Assembly (NCBI GenBank): GCA_017413305.1
Contig: JAFPUA010000061.1
Span: 1 to 12,026 of the forward strand
Reading direction: 5' to 3'
Length of the DNA: 12,026 nucleotides
DNA from: Candidatus Ruminimicrobiellum caprinum
GTDB lineage: Bacteria; Elusimicrobiota; Endomicrobiia; Endomicrobiales; Endomicrobiaceae
Positions within the stretch are counted from its first letter, which is position 1, and every line of letters starts with the position of its first letter. The notes under the pieces are model-generated. The model did no database searches. It was not told the origin of the DNA and saw only the letters and a list, made by a program, of their open reading frames with translations. Shown here piece by piece: positions 1 through 5,029 of the stretch. The translations under genes and the position numbers were made by a program.

Positions 1-66
1 GGAGTGAAAAATTTAACCATGTTTTATGATTTAACAAGACCTTGTACTATCGATTATAGAATATAA
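1..66 (+). CDS. Type IV pilin-like protein, 3' end only (truncated by window edge)
   Basis: Frame 1 is open from the window edge and reads G-V-K-N-L-T-M-F-Y-D-L-T-R-P-C-T-I-D-Y-R-I before TAA at 64-66. This closely matches the C-terminus of the pilin at 1774-2154 (GVKNLTMSYRMSEPCSIWS), including the Cys before a Ser/Thr-Ile, so I read it as the tail of a paralogous prepilin on the opposite strand. The N-terminal prepilin signal lies outside the window. It is followed by the same type of ACATAGC-loop hairpins that follow the other pilins. It is too short to be detected as a separate ORF. The homology is seen directly; membership in the same pilus system is inferred. Confidence 0.8.
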   Translation, partial: GVKNLTMFYDLTRPCTIDYRI

Positions 67-111
67 TTATTTTCTTGTAAAATCTCATTTTTTGCAGACT
101 TTGATATCTCT

Positions 112-134
112 GAAACATTACATAGCAATGTTTC
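112..134 (+). repeat. ACATAGC-loop hairpin, copy 1
   Basis: Perfect 8-bp stem (GAAACATT at 112-119, AATGTTTC at 127-134) around loop ACATAGC (120-126). It lies 45 bases after the partial pilin stop. The block 109-134 recurs exactly, inverted, at 1718-1743. It has no U-tract after it, so it is not a terminator by itself. Confidence 0.85.
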
Positions 135-142
135 TGTGCAGG

Positions 143-182
143 CAGGATTACGACATAGCGGTAATCCTGTCTTTTATTTTTT
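143..182 (+). terminator. Intrinsic terminator of the left pilin with ACATAGC loop, copy 2
   Basis: Perfect 9-bp stem CAGGATTAC (143-151) with GTAATCCTG (161-169), loop GACATAGCG (152-160), followed by a T-rich stretch to about 182. This fits a rho-independent terminator for the plus-strand pilin that ends at 66. The stem differs from the equivalent hairpin at 1682-1708 by one compensated base pair, while the loop core is the same. Confidence 0.75.
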
Positions 183-200
183 ACACACTATTTTTTATTA

Positions 201-230
201 GTATCTATACTTCTACAGAAGTATAGATAC
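201..230 (+). promoter_or_regulatory. Distal palindromic operator of the toxin-antitoxin module
   Basis: Near-perfect palindrome with 14-bp arms (GTATCTATACTTCT at 201-214, AGAAGTATAGATAC at 217-230) around a central AC. The core ATACTTCT..AGAAGTAT is shared with the palindrome over the promoter at 294-315; the two centres are about 89 bp apart. This is probably a second binding site for the XRE-type antitoxin, which could permit looping or cooperative repression. Binding is inferred. Confidence 0.7.
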
Positions 231-287
231 GATAATGAAACTTTGTATTGTTTTTATAAGATTTTATATATTATTTTATAAAAAATA

Positions 288-316
288 TTGACTTTATACT
301 TCTGTAGAAGTATAAT
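288..316 (+). promoter_or_regulatory. Promoter of the toxin-antitoxin module with overlapping operator
   Basis: -35 TTGACT at 288-293, 17-bp spacer, -10 TATAAT at 311-316; predicted start of transcription near 323, about 56 bases before the toxin ATG. The palindrome TTATACTTCT-GT-AGAAGTATAA (294-315) fills the spacer and runs into the -10 box. A bound repressor would therefore block RNA polymerase directly, as expected of an autoregulated toxin-antitoxin operon. An AT-only inverted repeat (251-259 with 276-284) lies just upstream. Confidence 0.8.
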
Positions 317-378
317 ATTATTAAAAGATAAAAATAAAGAAATAAAGTTGAAAAAAGATATAAATAATTAGAGGAAAA

Positions 379-1050
379 ATGAAAATTTTAAAATTATATC
401 ATGGTTCGCCGCAAATAATAGAAAAGCCTATTTTTGGCAAAGGCAATAAATATAATGATTATGGCTTAGGTTTTTATTGTACGGAAAACATAGATTTGGC
501 AAAAGAATGGGCATGCGCGGAAGATATTGATGGATACGCAAATTGTTATGAGTTTAATACAGACAAATTAAAAATTTTACATTTATCAGAATATCATATT
601 TTATATTGGCTTACAATTTTAATTAATAATAGAGAATTTTCTATACGTACCCCTATTATGAAAAGGAGCAAAGAATATTTATCAGAAAATTTTATGATAG
701 ATGTCGCTGATTATGATATTATTATAGGATATAGAGCAGACGATTCTTATTTTTCTTTTGCAAGAGCATTCCTAAACAACGAAATTTCTCTTAGGCAGTT
801 ATCTTATGCAATGAAACTTGGCAAACTTGGAGAGCAAATAGTTTTAAAAAGTAAAAAAGCTTTTGATAGAATTAAATTTATAAATTATGAAAAGGCTGCC
901 AATAGTATTTTTTATACAAAGAGAAAAAATAGAGATACTCAAGCAAGGCTGGCTTTCCAAAAAGAATTAGAATCTGATGATATTAATGGAATTTTTATTA
1001 GGGATATTATAAGACAGGAGCTGAAAGAAAATGATATTAGAAAATACTAG
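379..1050 (+). CDS. DUF3990-type putative ADP-ribosyltransferase-like toxin
   Basis: This 223-residue protein has features I associate with DUF3990 proteins, a family related to ADP-ribosyltransferase folds and found as putative toxins. Visible marks are LYHGS (residues 6-10, His8), YGLGFYCT (28-35, Tyr33), an IIGYRADD block (115-122) and LGKLGEQIVLKS (147-158), whose Glu152 could complete an H-Y-E type ART triad. The triad assignment is inference. No signal peptide or membrane segment is seen, so it should act in the cytoplasm. The start is ATG 379, preceded by GAGG at 371-374. It overlaps the next gene by 20 bases, typical of a translationally coupled toxin-antitoxin pair. The operator-covered promoter upstream supports that role. 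Its codons are visibly AT-richer than the metabolic genes in the window, consistent with acquisition. The target is unknown. Confidence 0.75.
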   Translation: MKILKLYHGSPQIIEKPIFGKGNKYNDYGLGFYCTENIDLAKEWACAEDIDGYANCYEFNTDKLKILHLSEYHILYWLTILINNREFSIRTPIMKRSKEYLSENFMIDVADYDIIIGYRADDSYFSFARAFLNNEISLRQLSYAMKLGKLGEQIVLKSKKAFDRIKFINYEKAANSIFYTKRKNRDTQARLAFQKELESDDINGIFIRDIIRQELKENDIRKY

Positions 1051-1678
1051 GGGATATATAAGAGAATATCTTAAAGATGCCATGAACAATTTAGGCGATG
1101 CTGTCGATTACGCCGTAAATTATTGTGGTATTACTATAAATGATTTTTTTAATTTTTTTATATCCAGTGGAATAGCCGAAGAATTTGAAAACGGTAACCC
1201 CAAATTTCTTGCAGGAATGTCTGGCAAGGAACTTGTCATTAAAATAATTGAAAGAACCGGAAAAGAAGTTAAAATAAAAGAAAAAGATGCTGATTATCAA
1301 CTTTCTTGTCAATATTGGTGCGGATGGATTATTGCTTATTATCAATGGTTTACCGGATATAGTTTTAAAAAAATTTTTAGTTTTATAACAGGGGAAGATT
1401 TAGAGAAATTATATCCCACTTTACACGAAGCTCCTGAAAATAAGTTTGTAGAAATTCTTAATAAAATTATAAAGAACAGAAAAAAAATAAGTAATTTACA
1501 ATATTACAGGAAACTATCAAAATTATCTCAAGGAGAACTATCGCTAAAATCTGGCGTAAAGCTGAGAACATTGCAAGAATATGAAATTCTTTCAAGAGAT
1601 ATTAGTAAGGCATCTGTAAGAACATTGATTCTTTTATCAAAAGCTTTAAATTGCAAAATAACTGATTTGTTAGAATAA
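1031..1678 (+). CDS. Putative antitoxin: helical N-terminal domain plus C-terminal XRE-family HTH
   Basis: This 215-residue protein starts at ATG 1031 inside the end of the upstream gene, with AGGAG at 1016-1020; a later ATG at 1082 is a possible alternative start. Residues 1-150 are mostly helical, with a notable block SSGIAEEFENGNPKFLAGMSGKE (split here: SSGIAEEFENG, residues 45-55, and NPKFLAGMSGKE, 56-67) and a Trp/Tyr-rich stretch around 95-108. Residues about 155-215 form an XRE-like helix-turn-helix with LSQGELSLKSGV and a final LNCKITDLLE helix. DUF3990 genes are commonly paired with short DUF3791 partners. This partner is much longer and carries its own DNA-binding domain, so it probably neutralises the upstream protein and represses at the two palindromes (201-230 and 294-315). 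The antitoxin role is inferred from overlap, order and operator sites. The stop codon lies inside the terminator tract of the convergent pilin operon. Confidence 0.7.
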   Translation: MILENTRGYIREYLKDAMNNLGDAVDYAVNYCGITINDFFNFFISSGIAEEFENGNPKFLAGMSGKELVIKIIERTGKEVKIKEKDADYQLSCQYWCGWIIAYYQWFTGYSFKKIFSFITGEDLEKLYPTLHEAPENKFVEILNKIIKNRKKISNLQYYRKLSKLSQGELSLKSGVKLRTLQEYEILSRDISKASVRTLILLSKALNCKITDLLE

Positions 1679-1709
1679 AAACAGGGTTACTGCTATGTTG
1701 TAACCCTGT
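1676..1709 (-). terminator. Intrinsic terminator of the pilin pair with ACATAGC loop, copy 3
   Basis: Perfect 10-bp stem (1681-1690 with 1700-1709). On the minus strand the core stem reads CAGGGTTAC/GTAACCCTG with loop AACATAGCA, followed by TTTTTATT across 1680-1673. This is a good rho-independent terminator for the pilin operon reading leftwards. The U-tract coincides with the TAA stop (1676-1678) of the convergent antitoxin gene. In the plus direction no T-run follows the hairpin. Confidence 0.8.
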
Positions 1710-1717
1710 CCTGTCTC

Positions 1718-1740
1718 GAAACATTGCTATGTAATGTTTC
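1718..1740 (-). repeat. ACATAGC-loop hairpin, copy 4
   Basis: Stem 1718-1725 with 1733-1740 (8 bp) around GCTATGT, i.e. ACATAGC on the minus strand. It is identical to copy 1 in inverted orientation; the shared exact block is 26 bp (109-134 against 1718-1743). Confidence 0.85.
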
Positions 1741-1742
1741 AG

Positions 1743-1764
1743 AATCCTTAAAATTCAAAGGATT
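1743..1764 (-). repeat. Small hairpin directly after the pilin stop
   Basis: AATCCTT at 1743-1749 pairs with AAGGATT at 1758-1764 around an 8-base loop. It starts 9 bases after the pilin stop codon in the direction of transcription and lacks the ACATAGC loop. It may protect the mRNA 3' end; no stronger claim is possible. Confidence 0.5.
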
Positions 1765-1773
1765 GAGATATTA

Positions 1774-2154
1774 TTAAGACCAAATGCTACAAGGTTCGCT
1801 CATTCTATAAGACATAGTTAAATTTTTTACTCCGTTACCATATGCAACGGCACAATATGCGTTAGCTCCCCAGTTATATATTTCACTATCAAATTTTGTA
1901 TAATATTTATTGTGTCTTGCATCTATTCCTAAAACAACATCATTACAGGTTTCTGTTCCACCTTTAAAGAACTCTCTCCATTCTCTGTAATAATTATCTT
2001 CTGCCGCTCTTATTGTCCCCAGCAAGGCATATCCTTCCGCTTGTTTTGCTTTTAAGGAATAAGATTTGTAAATAGGACCAGAAATTAGTGATAATGTAAT
2101 AATTATCATAATAGTTACAACTAATTCTACCAGGGAAAAACCAAATTGTTTCAT
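1774..2154 (-). CDS. Type IV pilin-like prepilin (126 aa)
   Basis: The N-terminus MKQFG/FSLVELV is a class III prepilin signal: a very short leader, cleavage after Gly5, Phe+1 and Glu+5. It is followed by a hydrophobic helix to about residue 28. The body has SYSLKAKQAEGYALLGTIRA and VLGIDARHNKYYT.F, both shared with the neighbouring pilin, and three Cys (in TETC, AYCAVA, EPCSIW) that could form a disulfide. I chose ATG 2154 rather than the in-frame TTG at 2166: the TTG overlaps the Shine-Dalgarno GGAGG (2164-2160), which sits 5 bases before ATG 2154. The protein is expected to be processed by a prepilin peptidase and built into a pilus or pseudopilus; assembly genes are not in the window. It is the second gene of an operon, 19 bases after the pilin at 2174-2611. 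At 126 aa it is short for a major pilin, so it may be a minor pilin. Confidence 0.88.
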   Translation of the reverse strand: MKQFGFSLVELVVTIMIIITLSLISGPIYKSYSLKAKQAEGYALLGTIRAAEDNYYREWREFFKGGTETCNDVVLGIDARHNKYYTKFDSEIYNWGANAYCAVAYGNGVKNLTMSYRMSEPCSIWS

Positions 2155-2173
2155 ATAAACCTCCAAATTTTTA

Positions 2174-2611
2174 TTATAACATGGTTACACCAGAAGTTAT
2201 ATTGTAATGCATAGTTAAATTTTGATAAGCTGCTTTTCCAAATGCCACAGCCTGAAATCGATAGTCAATACCAGCATGACTACCAAGCCACATTGCCTCA
2301 GTAAAGGTAGTGTAATATTTATTGTGTCTTGCATCTATACCAAGAACATCTTCTTTACATGTAGTCCCATTCCCTCCAACAATAGAGCCAGCACTACAGT
2401 TTGTATAATACAAAAAAGTTCCCGTGTCGTTATAATAATTTTCTTGGGCAGAGCGAATGGTTCCCAGTAAAGCATAACCTTCCGTTAATATAGCCTTATC
2501 GGAGTAACTTCGGTAAATTGGTCCTGATATCATTGATAAAACAGCAATAATCATAATAGTGATTATTACTTCTATCAACGAAAACCCCAGCCTTTTTTTG
2601 ATTTTTTTCAT
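2174..2611 (-). CDS. Type IV pilin-like prepilin (145 aa)
   Basis: MKKIKKRLG/FSLIEVI gives a basic leader with cleavage after Gly9, Phe+1 and Glu+5, then a hydrophobic N-terminal helix IITIMIIAVLSMISGPIY. The following EGYALLGTIRSAQ.NYY and VLGIDARHNKYYT.F blocks are nearly the same as in the downstream pilin, so the two are tandem paralogs. A Cys pair (TNCSAG, TTCKED) frames a short Gly/Ser/Asn-rich loop typical of variable surface regions. Start ATG 2611 has AGGAGA at 2623-2618, spacing 6. It is the first gene of the pair. Its promoter (2930-2958) is over 300 bases upstream, because a 249-bp inverted-repeat element lies between promoter and gene. Whether it is a major pilin, minor pilin or pseudopilin cannot be decided here. 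Confidence 0.9.
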   Translation of the reverse strand: MKKIKKRLGFSLIEVIITIMIIAVLSMISGPIYRSYSDKAILTEGYALLGTIRSAQENYYNDTGTFLYYTNCSAGSIVGGNGTTCKEDVLGIDARHNKYYTTFTEAMWLGSHAGIDYRFQAVAFGKAAYQNLTMHYNITSGVTML

Positions 2612-2637
2612 AATATTTCTCCTTGTTTGTTATTTTA

Positions 2638-2886
2638 TTTTTGGATCTTCGGAAAAAGGGAGAGATTTTTGGAAAGCAAAAGAAAAGCGACTGTGTAGGT
2701 GGTACGACCCCGACCATACACAGCCGCTGCCTTTCGCCCGCAAAGGAGCGAAAGATAAAGCTATAAAAATAAATCAACATAGCTTCTGATTTATTCTTAC
2801 AAAACTCATTACGACTGTTTTTGGAGGTCGTACCTCTTTTGCTTTCGGCAAAAGTGGTCTTCTACCTTCCGTAGAAGATCCAAAAA
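2638..2886. repeat. 249-bp imperfect inverted-repeat element in the pilin leader (MITE-like or structured leader)
   Basis: Three nested blocks are exactly complementary: 2638-2650 with 2874-2886 (13 bp, TTTTTGGATCTTC ends), 2672-2683 with 2835-2846 (12 bp) and 2701-2709 with 2826-2834 (9 bp). The arms also hold local hairpins: 2691-2697/2717-2723, 2731-2737/2748-2754, 2836-2842/2848-2854 and 2858-2865/2871-2878. An ACATAGC-loop hairpin (2768-2795) sits near the centre. The interior is more G+C-rich than the surroundings. I see no coding potential and no clear target-site duplication. It could be a non-autonomous mobile element or a large regulatory RNA structure in the 5' leader. Confidence 0.7.
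2768..2795 (+). repeat. ACATAGC-loop hairpin, copy 5, at the centre of the inverted-repeat element
   Basis: Perfect 9-bp stem AATAAATCA (2768-2776) with TGATTTATT (2787-2795) around ACATAGCTTC. Relative to the pilin genes, which are on the minus strand, it is reversed compared with the 3' copies, so the pilin mRNA leader would carry the loop GCUAUGU. Confidence 0.75.
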
Positions 2887-2929
2887 CATTCAATATTTAG
2901 TTTTTTATTTACAACTTAACTGCATTCTT

Positions 2930-2958
2930 ATTATAATCTAAAACATTTTTATTGTCAA
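2930..2958 (-). promoter_or_regulatory. Consensus promoter of the pilin pair
   Basis: On the minus strand: -35 TTGACA (2958-2953), 17-bp spacer, -10 TATAAT (2935-2930), with transcription expected to start near 2923. That gives a leader of about 310 bases before the ATG at 2611. The promoter lies just after the rsmI stop, and no terminator separates them. Confidence 0.8.
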
Positions 2959-2986
2959 CAATTTTAAAACAACAAAAACACTACTC

Positions 2987-3694
2987 TTACTTCTGCTCTT
3001 CCGAACTTCCGATCTTCTGATCTTCTGTCTCTATCATCACTACAAATTCGCCAAGAATTTCTCGTTTTTGCATTTGTTCTGCAACTTCTTTAAGAGAACC
3101 TCTTATAAATTCTTCAAATTTCTTTGTAAGTTCTCGTGCTAAAACAACATTTGCATTCTCACCAAAAACCTCTTTACAGGTTTCTAAAGTTTTTAATATT
3201 CTGTGAGGAGATTCATAAAAAATTATTGTCTTTTCCAAACTTTTTACTTCTTCAAGTTCCTTTCTCATTTTACCGGTTTTGCGTTTTAAAAAGCCTAAAA
3301 ATATGAAAGAATCTGTCGGAAGCCCTGAAGCAATTACTGCTGTTATCAGTGCACATGGTCCCGGTAGGGGAACGACATTTATATTGTTTTCTAAAGCTTC
3401 TTTTATTAAATAATAGCCCGGATCTGAAACGGCAGGTGTGCCGCAGTCGGAAACAAGTGCAATATTTTTACCGTCTTTAAGTATTGAAATAATTTGAGGT
3501 ATTCTTTTTAACTGATTTTGTGTATAAAAACTGATTAACGGCTTGGAAATTTTAAGATGAGACAAAAGTTTGATAGTTTGTCTGGTATCTTCACAAACTA
3601 TGGTATCAACTTCCTGTAAAATACGAACAGCTCTTAATGTGATATCTTCAAGATTTCCTATTGGAGTGGGAACGATATATAATGTACAATGCAT
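2987..3694 (-). CDS. rsmI: 16S rRNA (cytidine-1402-2'-O)-methyltransferase RsmI
   Basis: SAM-dependent methyltransferase of the tetrapyrrole-methylase fold that methylates the ribose of C1402 in 16S rRNA in the cytoplasm. Clear family blocks in order: LYIVPTPIGNLEDITLRA near the N-terminus, VCEDTR (33-38), SDCGTPAVSDPGYYLI (82-97), LPGPCALITAVIASGLPTD (109-127), FLGFLKRK and IIFYESPHRILKTL. The usual SDAGTP has Cys in place of Ala, a mild change. The length, 235 aa, is slightly short for the family (often about 270-290), and the C-terminus is a short charged tail. The start at ATG 3694 gives the normal N-terminus, but no good Shine-Dalgarno precedes it and the surrounding DNA is a repetitive TA-rich string. 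It follows the HD-GYP gene by 79 bases that contain a hairpin. Confidence 0.93.
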   Translation of the reverse strand: MHCTLYIVPTPIGNLEDITLRAVRILQEVDTIVCEDTRQTIKLLSHLKISKPLISFYTQNQLKRIPQIISILKDGKNIALVSDCGTPAVSDPGYYLIKEALENNINVVPLPGPCALITAVIASGLPTDSFIFLGFLKRKTGKMRKELEEVKSLEKTIIFYESPHRILKTLETCKEVFGENANVVLARELTKKFEEFIRGSLKEVAEQMQKREILGEFVVMIETEDQKIGSSEEQK

Positions 3695-3724
3695 AATGTA
3701 TAATAAAATTGCTTCACAATTTTT

Positions 3725-3754
3725 AGCTGAGGCGGACGCTGTGCGTCCTCAGCT
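3725..3754. repeat. Bulged G+C-rich hairpin between the HD-GYP gene and rsmI
   Basis: AGCTGAG (3725-3731) pairs with CTCAGCT (3748-3754), and GACGC (3735-3739) with GCGTC (3743-3747). There is a 3-base bulge on one side and loop TGT. No T-run follows on either strand, so it is unlikely to be a simple terminator. It could be a REP-like element or an mRNA processing or stability structure that separates two genes of one transcript. Confidence 0.6.
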
Positions 3755-3773
3755 ATAAGCTGTAAACTATAAA

Positions 3774-5015
3774 CTAGTTTAGTATTTTTTCTTCTTTCAA
3801 TATTTTAACGAATATATCAACTATCTTCGGGTCAAATTGTTTGCCTGCTCCCTGTTTTAGCTGCTCTACGGCATCTTTAACGGAAAGAGCTTTTCTGTAA
3901 GGACGGTCAGATGTCATAGCATCATAAGCATCTATAACAGCGATAATTCTGGCACCTAAAGGAATTTCTTCTTTAGCCAGCCCTTCCGGATAACCTGCTC
4001 CGTTATACCATTCGTGATGGTATAAAATCATAGGAGCAATTGCGGAAAGGAATCTTATCGGTGATATAATATTATAGCCTATCGACGGATGTTGCCTGAT
4101 AACTTTTACTTCTTCTGAGGTTAATTTATCTTTTTTTAACAAAACACTGTCGGGAACACCTATTTTTCCGATATCGTGCATGATAGCTGCATATTCGATG
4201 TTCTTTTTTATTGTTTGCGGCATACTGATTTTTGTTGCAATTTCTCCGGCATATTTTTTTGCTCTGGTGGAATGACCGTGTGTATAAGAATCTTTAGCAT
4301 CTATTGCACCGACAAGAGCCTGTATCATTTCTAAATAAAAAGCCTGTAAATTGTTAAACATATCAATGTTTTCCAATCTCATTGCGGCCTGATCAGCTAA
4401 AATAGTAATAAGTTTTAAATCTCTGTCGTCAAAATATTTTTTATTCTTGGAAGAATTAATATTTAAAACACCTATAACTTTGTTTTTTACTTTTAACGGT
4501 ATGGATATAAAAGATTTAGAAATATATTTTTCAACATGTGAACTTTTTAAAAATCTTGCGTCCGTCTCTATATTTTCTACGAATATATATTCTCCGCTGG
4601 CAACTACTCTTCCTGCAACACCTTCGCCGATTTTAAGTTTGGTTTCTTCTCTTAATTTTTTAGATAATCCTTTTGAAGCAATTATGTATAATTCATCGTT
4701 TTCATTTGTTAACATCAGCGAACTTAAATCCGAATGAATAATGCTGCACGCTGCATCAACTACAGACTGAGAAAACTCTTCTTTAGATAAAATTTCGTTG
4801 GTTTTAATACCGAACTCGTGGATACTTGCCAAAGTAACGAGCAAATTATCTATATCCATGGTACGACCTTGAATTTTTTCTTCTGCGTTATAAACTCTGT
4901 TTTTTAGTTTGGTTATTTTTAGTTTTAATTTTCTGTTTTGAAAAGAAATGTAAGAAATAATAAAAATTACAATGGCAAAAGATGCTATTATTAAAATTCC
5001 GTTTGTAGTAAAAAT
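3774..5015 (-). CDS. Membrane-anchored GAF/HD-GYP cyclic-di-GMP phosphodiesterase, probable ATT start
   Basis: The conventional start is ATG 4859 (361 aa), but the frame stays open for 52 more codons. That extension encodes NGILIIASFAIVIFIISYI (about residues 5-23), a clear membrane helix, then a Lys-rich helical linker to about 50. No ATG, GTG or TTG occurs there. The first sense codon after a good Shine-Dalgarno (AAGGAG, 5028-5023, spacing 7) is ATT at 5015, so I place the start there (413 aa). In that numbering a GAF domain spans about 76-217 and the HD-GYP domain about 225-410. The latter has HDIGKIG (His280-Asp281), QHP (His309), HHEWYNGAGYP (333-343) and IDAYDAMTSDRPYR, all metal-binding and GYP residues present, so it should hydrolyse c-di-GMP. 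It lies 14 bases after the GH57 gene in the same operon. The input to the GAF domain is unknown. If ATG 4859 (weak AAGG upstream) is used instead, the protein is soluble. Confidence 0.85.
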   Translation of the reverse strand: MFTTNGILIIASFAIVIFIISYISFQNRKLKLKITKLKNRVYNAEEKIQGRTMDIDNLLVTLASIHEFGIKTNEILSKEEFSQSVVDAACSIIHSDLSSLMLTNENDELYIIASKGLSKKLREETKLKIGEGVAGRVVASGEYIFVENIETDARFLKSSHVEKYISKSFISIPLKVKNKVIGVLNINSSKNKKYFDDRDLKLITILADQAAMRLENIDMFNNLQAFYLEMIQALVGAIDAKDSYTHGHSTRAKKYAGEIATKISMPQTIKKNIEYAAIMHDIGKIGVPDSVLLKKDKLTSEEVKVIRQHPSIGYNIISPIRFLSAIAPMILYHHEWYNGAGYPEGLAKEEIPLGARIIAVIDAYDAMTSDRPYRKALSVKDAVEQLKQGAGKQFDPKIVDIFVKILKEEKILN

Positions 5016-5028
5016 GGTTTTGCTCCTT
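5013..5028 (-). promoter_or_regulatory. Ribosome binding site and ATT start codon of the HD-GYP gene
   Basis: AAGGAG at 5028-5023, a 7-base spacer, then ATT at 5015-5013 in the HD-GYP frame. It sits directly after the GH57 TAG stop (5032-5030). No ATG, GTG or TTG in that frame falls at a usable distance, so this Shine-Dalgarno has no other obvious purpose. Confidence 0.6.
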
Positions 5029-5029
5029 G

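Noticed and set aside
109..1743. Toxin-antitoxin module as a transposon with terminal inverted repeats
   Set aside because: There is no transposase and no target duplication, and the same hairpin type occurs after the pilin at 11410-11907 without such a module. The association is with pilin 3' ends.
109..1764. Integron attC sites, because pilin and toxin-antitoxin genes are followed by folded inverted repeats
   Set aside because: No RYYYAAC/GTTRRRY core pairs or extrahelical bases are seen, the two arrays point in opposite directions, and no integrase is present.
2164..2166. TTG start for the pilin that ends at 1774
   Set aside because: The TTG overlaps the Shine-Dalgarno of ATG 2154, and the later start gives a normal short prepilin leader.
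2496..2789. Open frames on both strands in the pilin leader region
   Set aside because: They arise from the inverted-repeat element, have no ribosome binding sites or recognisable domains, and overlap the 5' end of a certain pilin gene.
3725..3754. Terminator between the HD-GYP gene and rsmI
   Set aside because: No T-run follows the hairpin on either strand.
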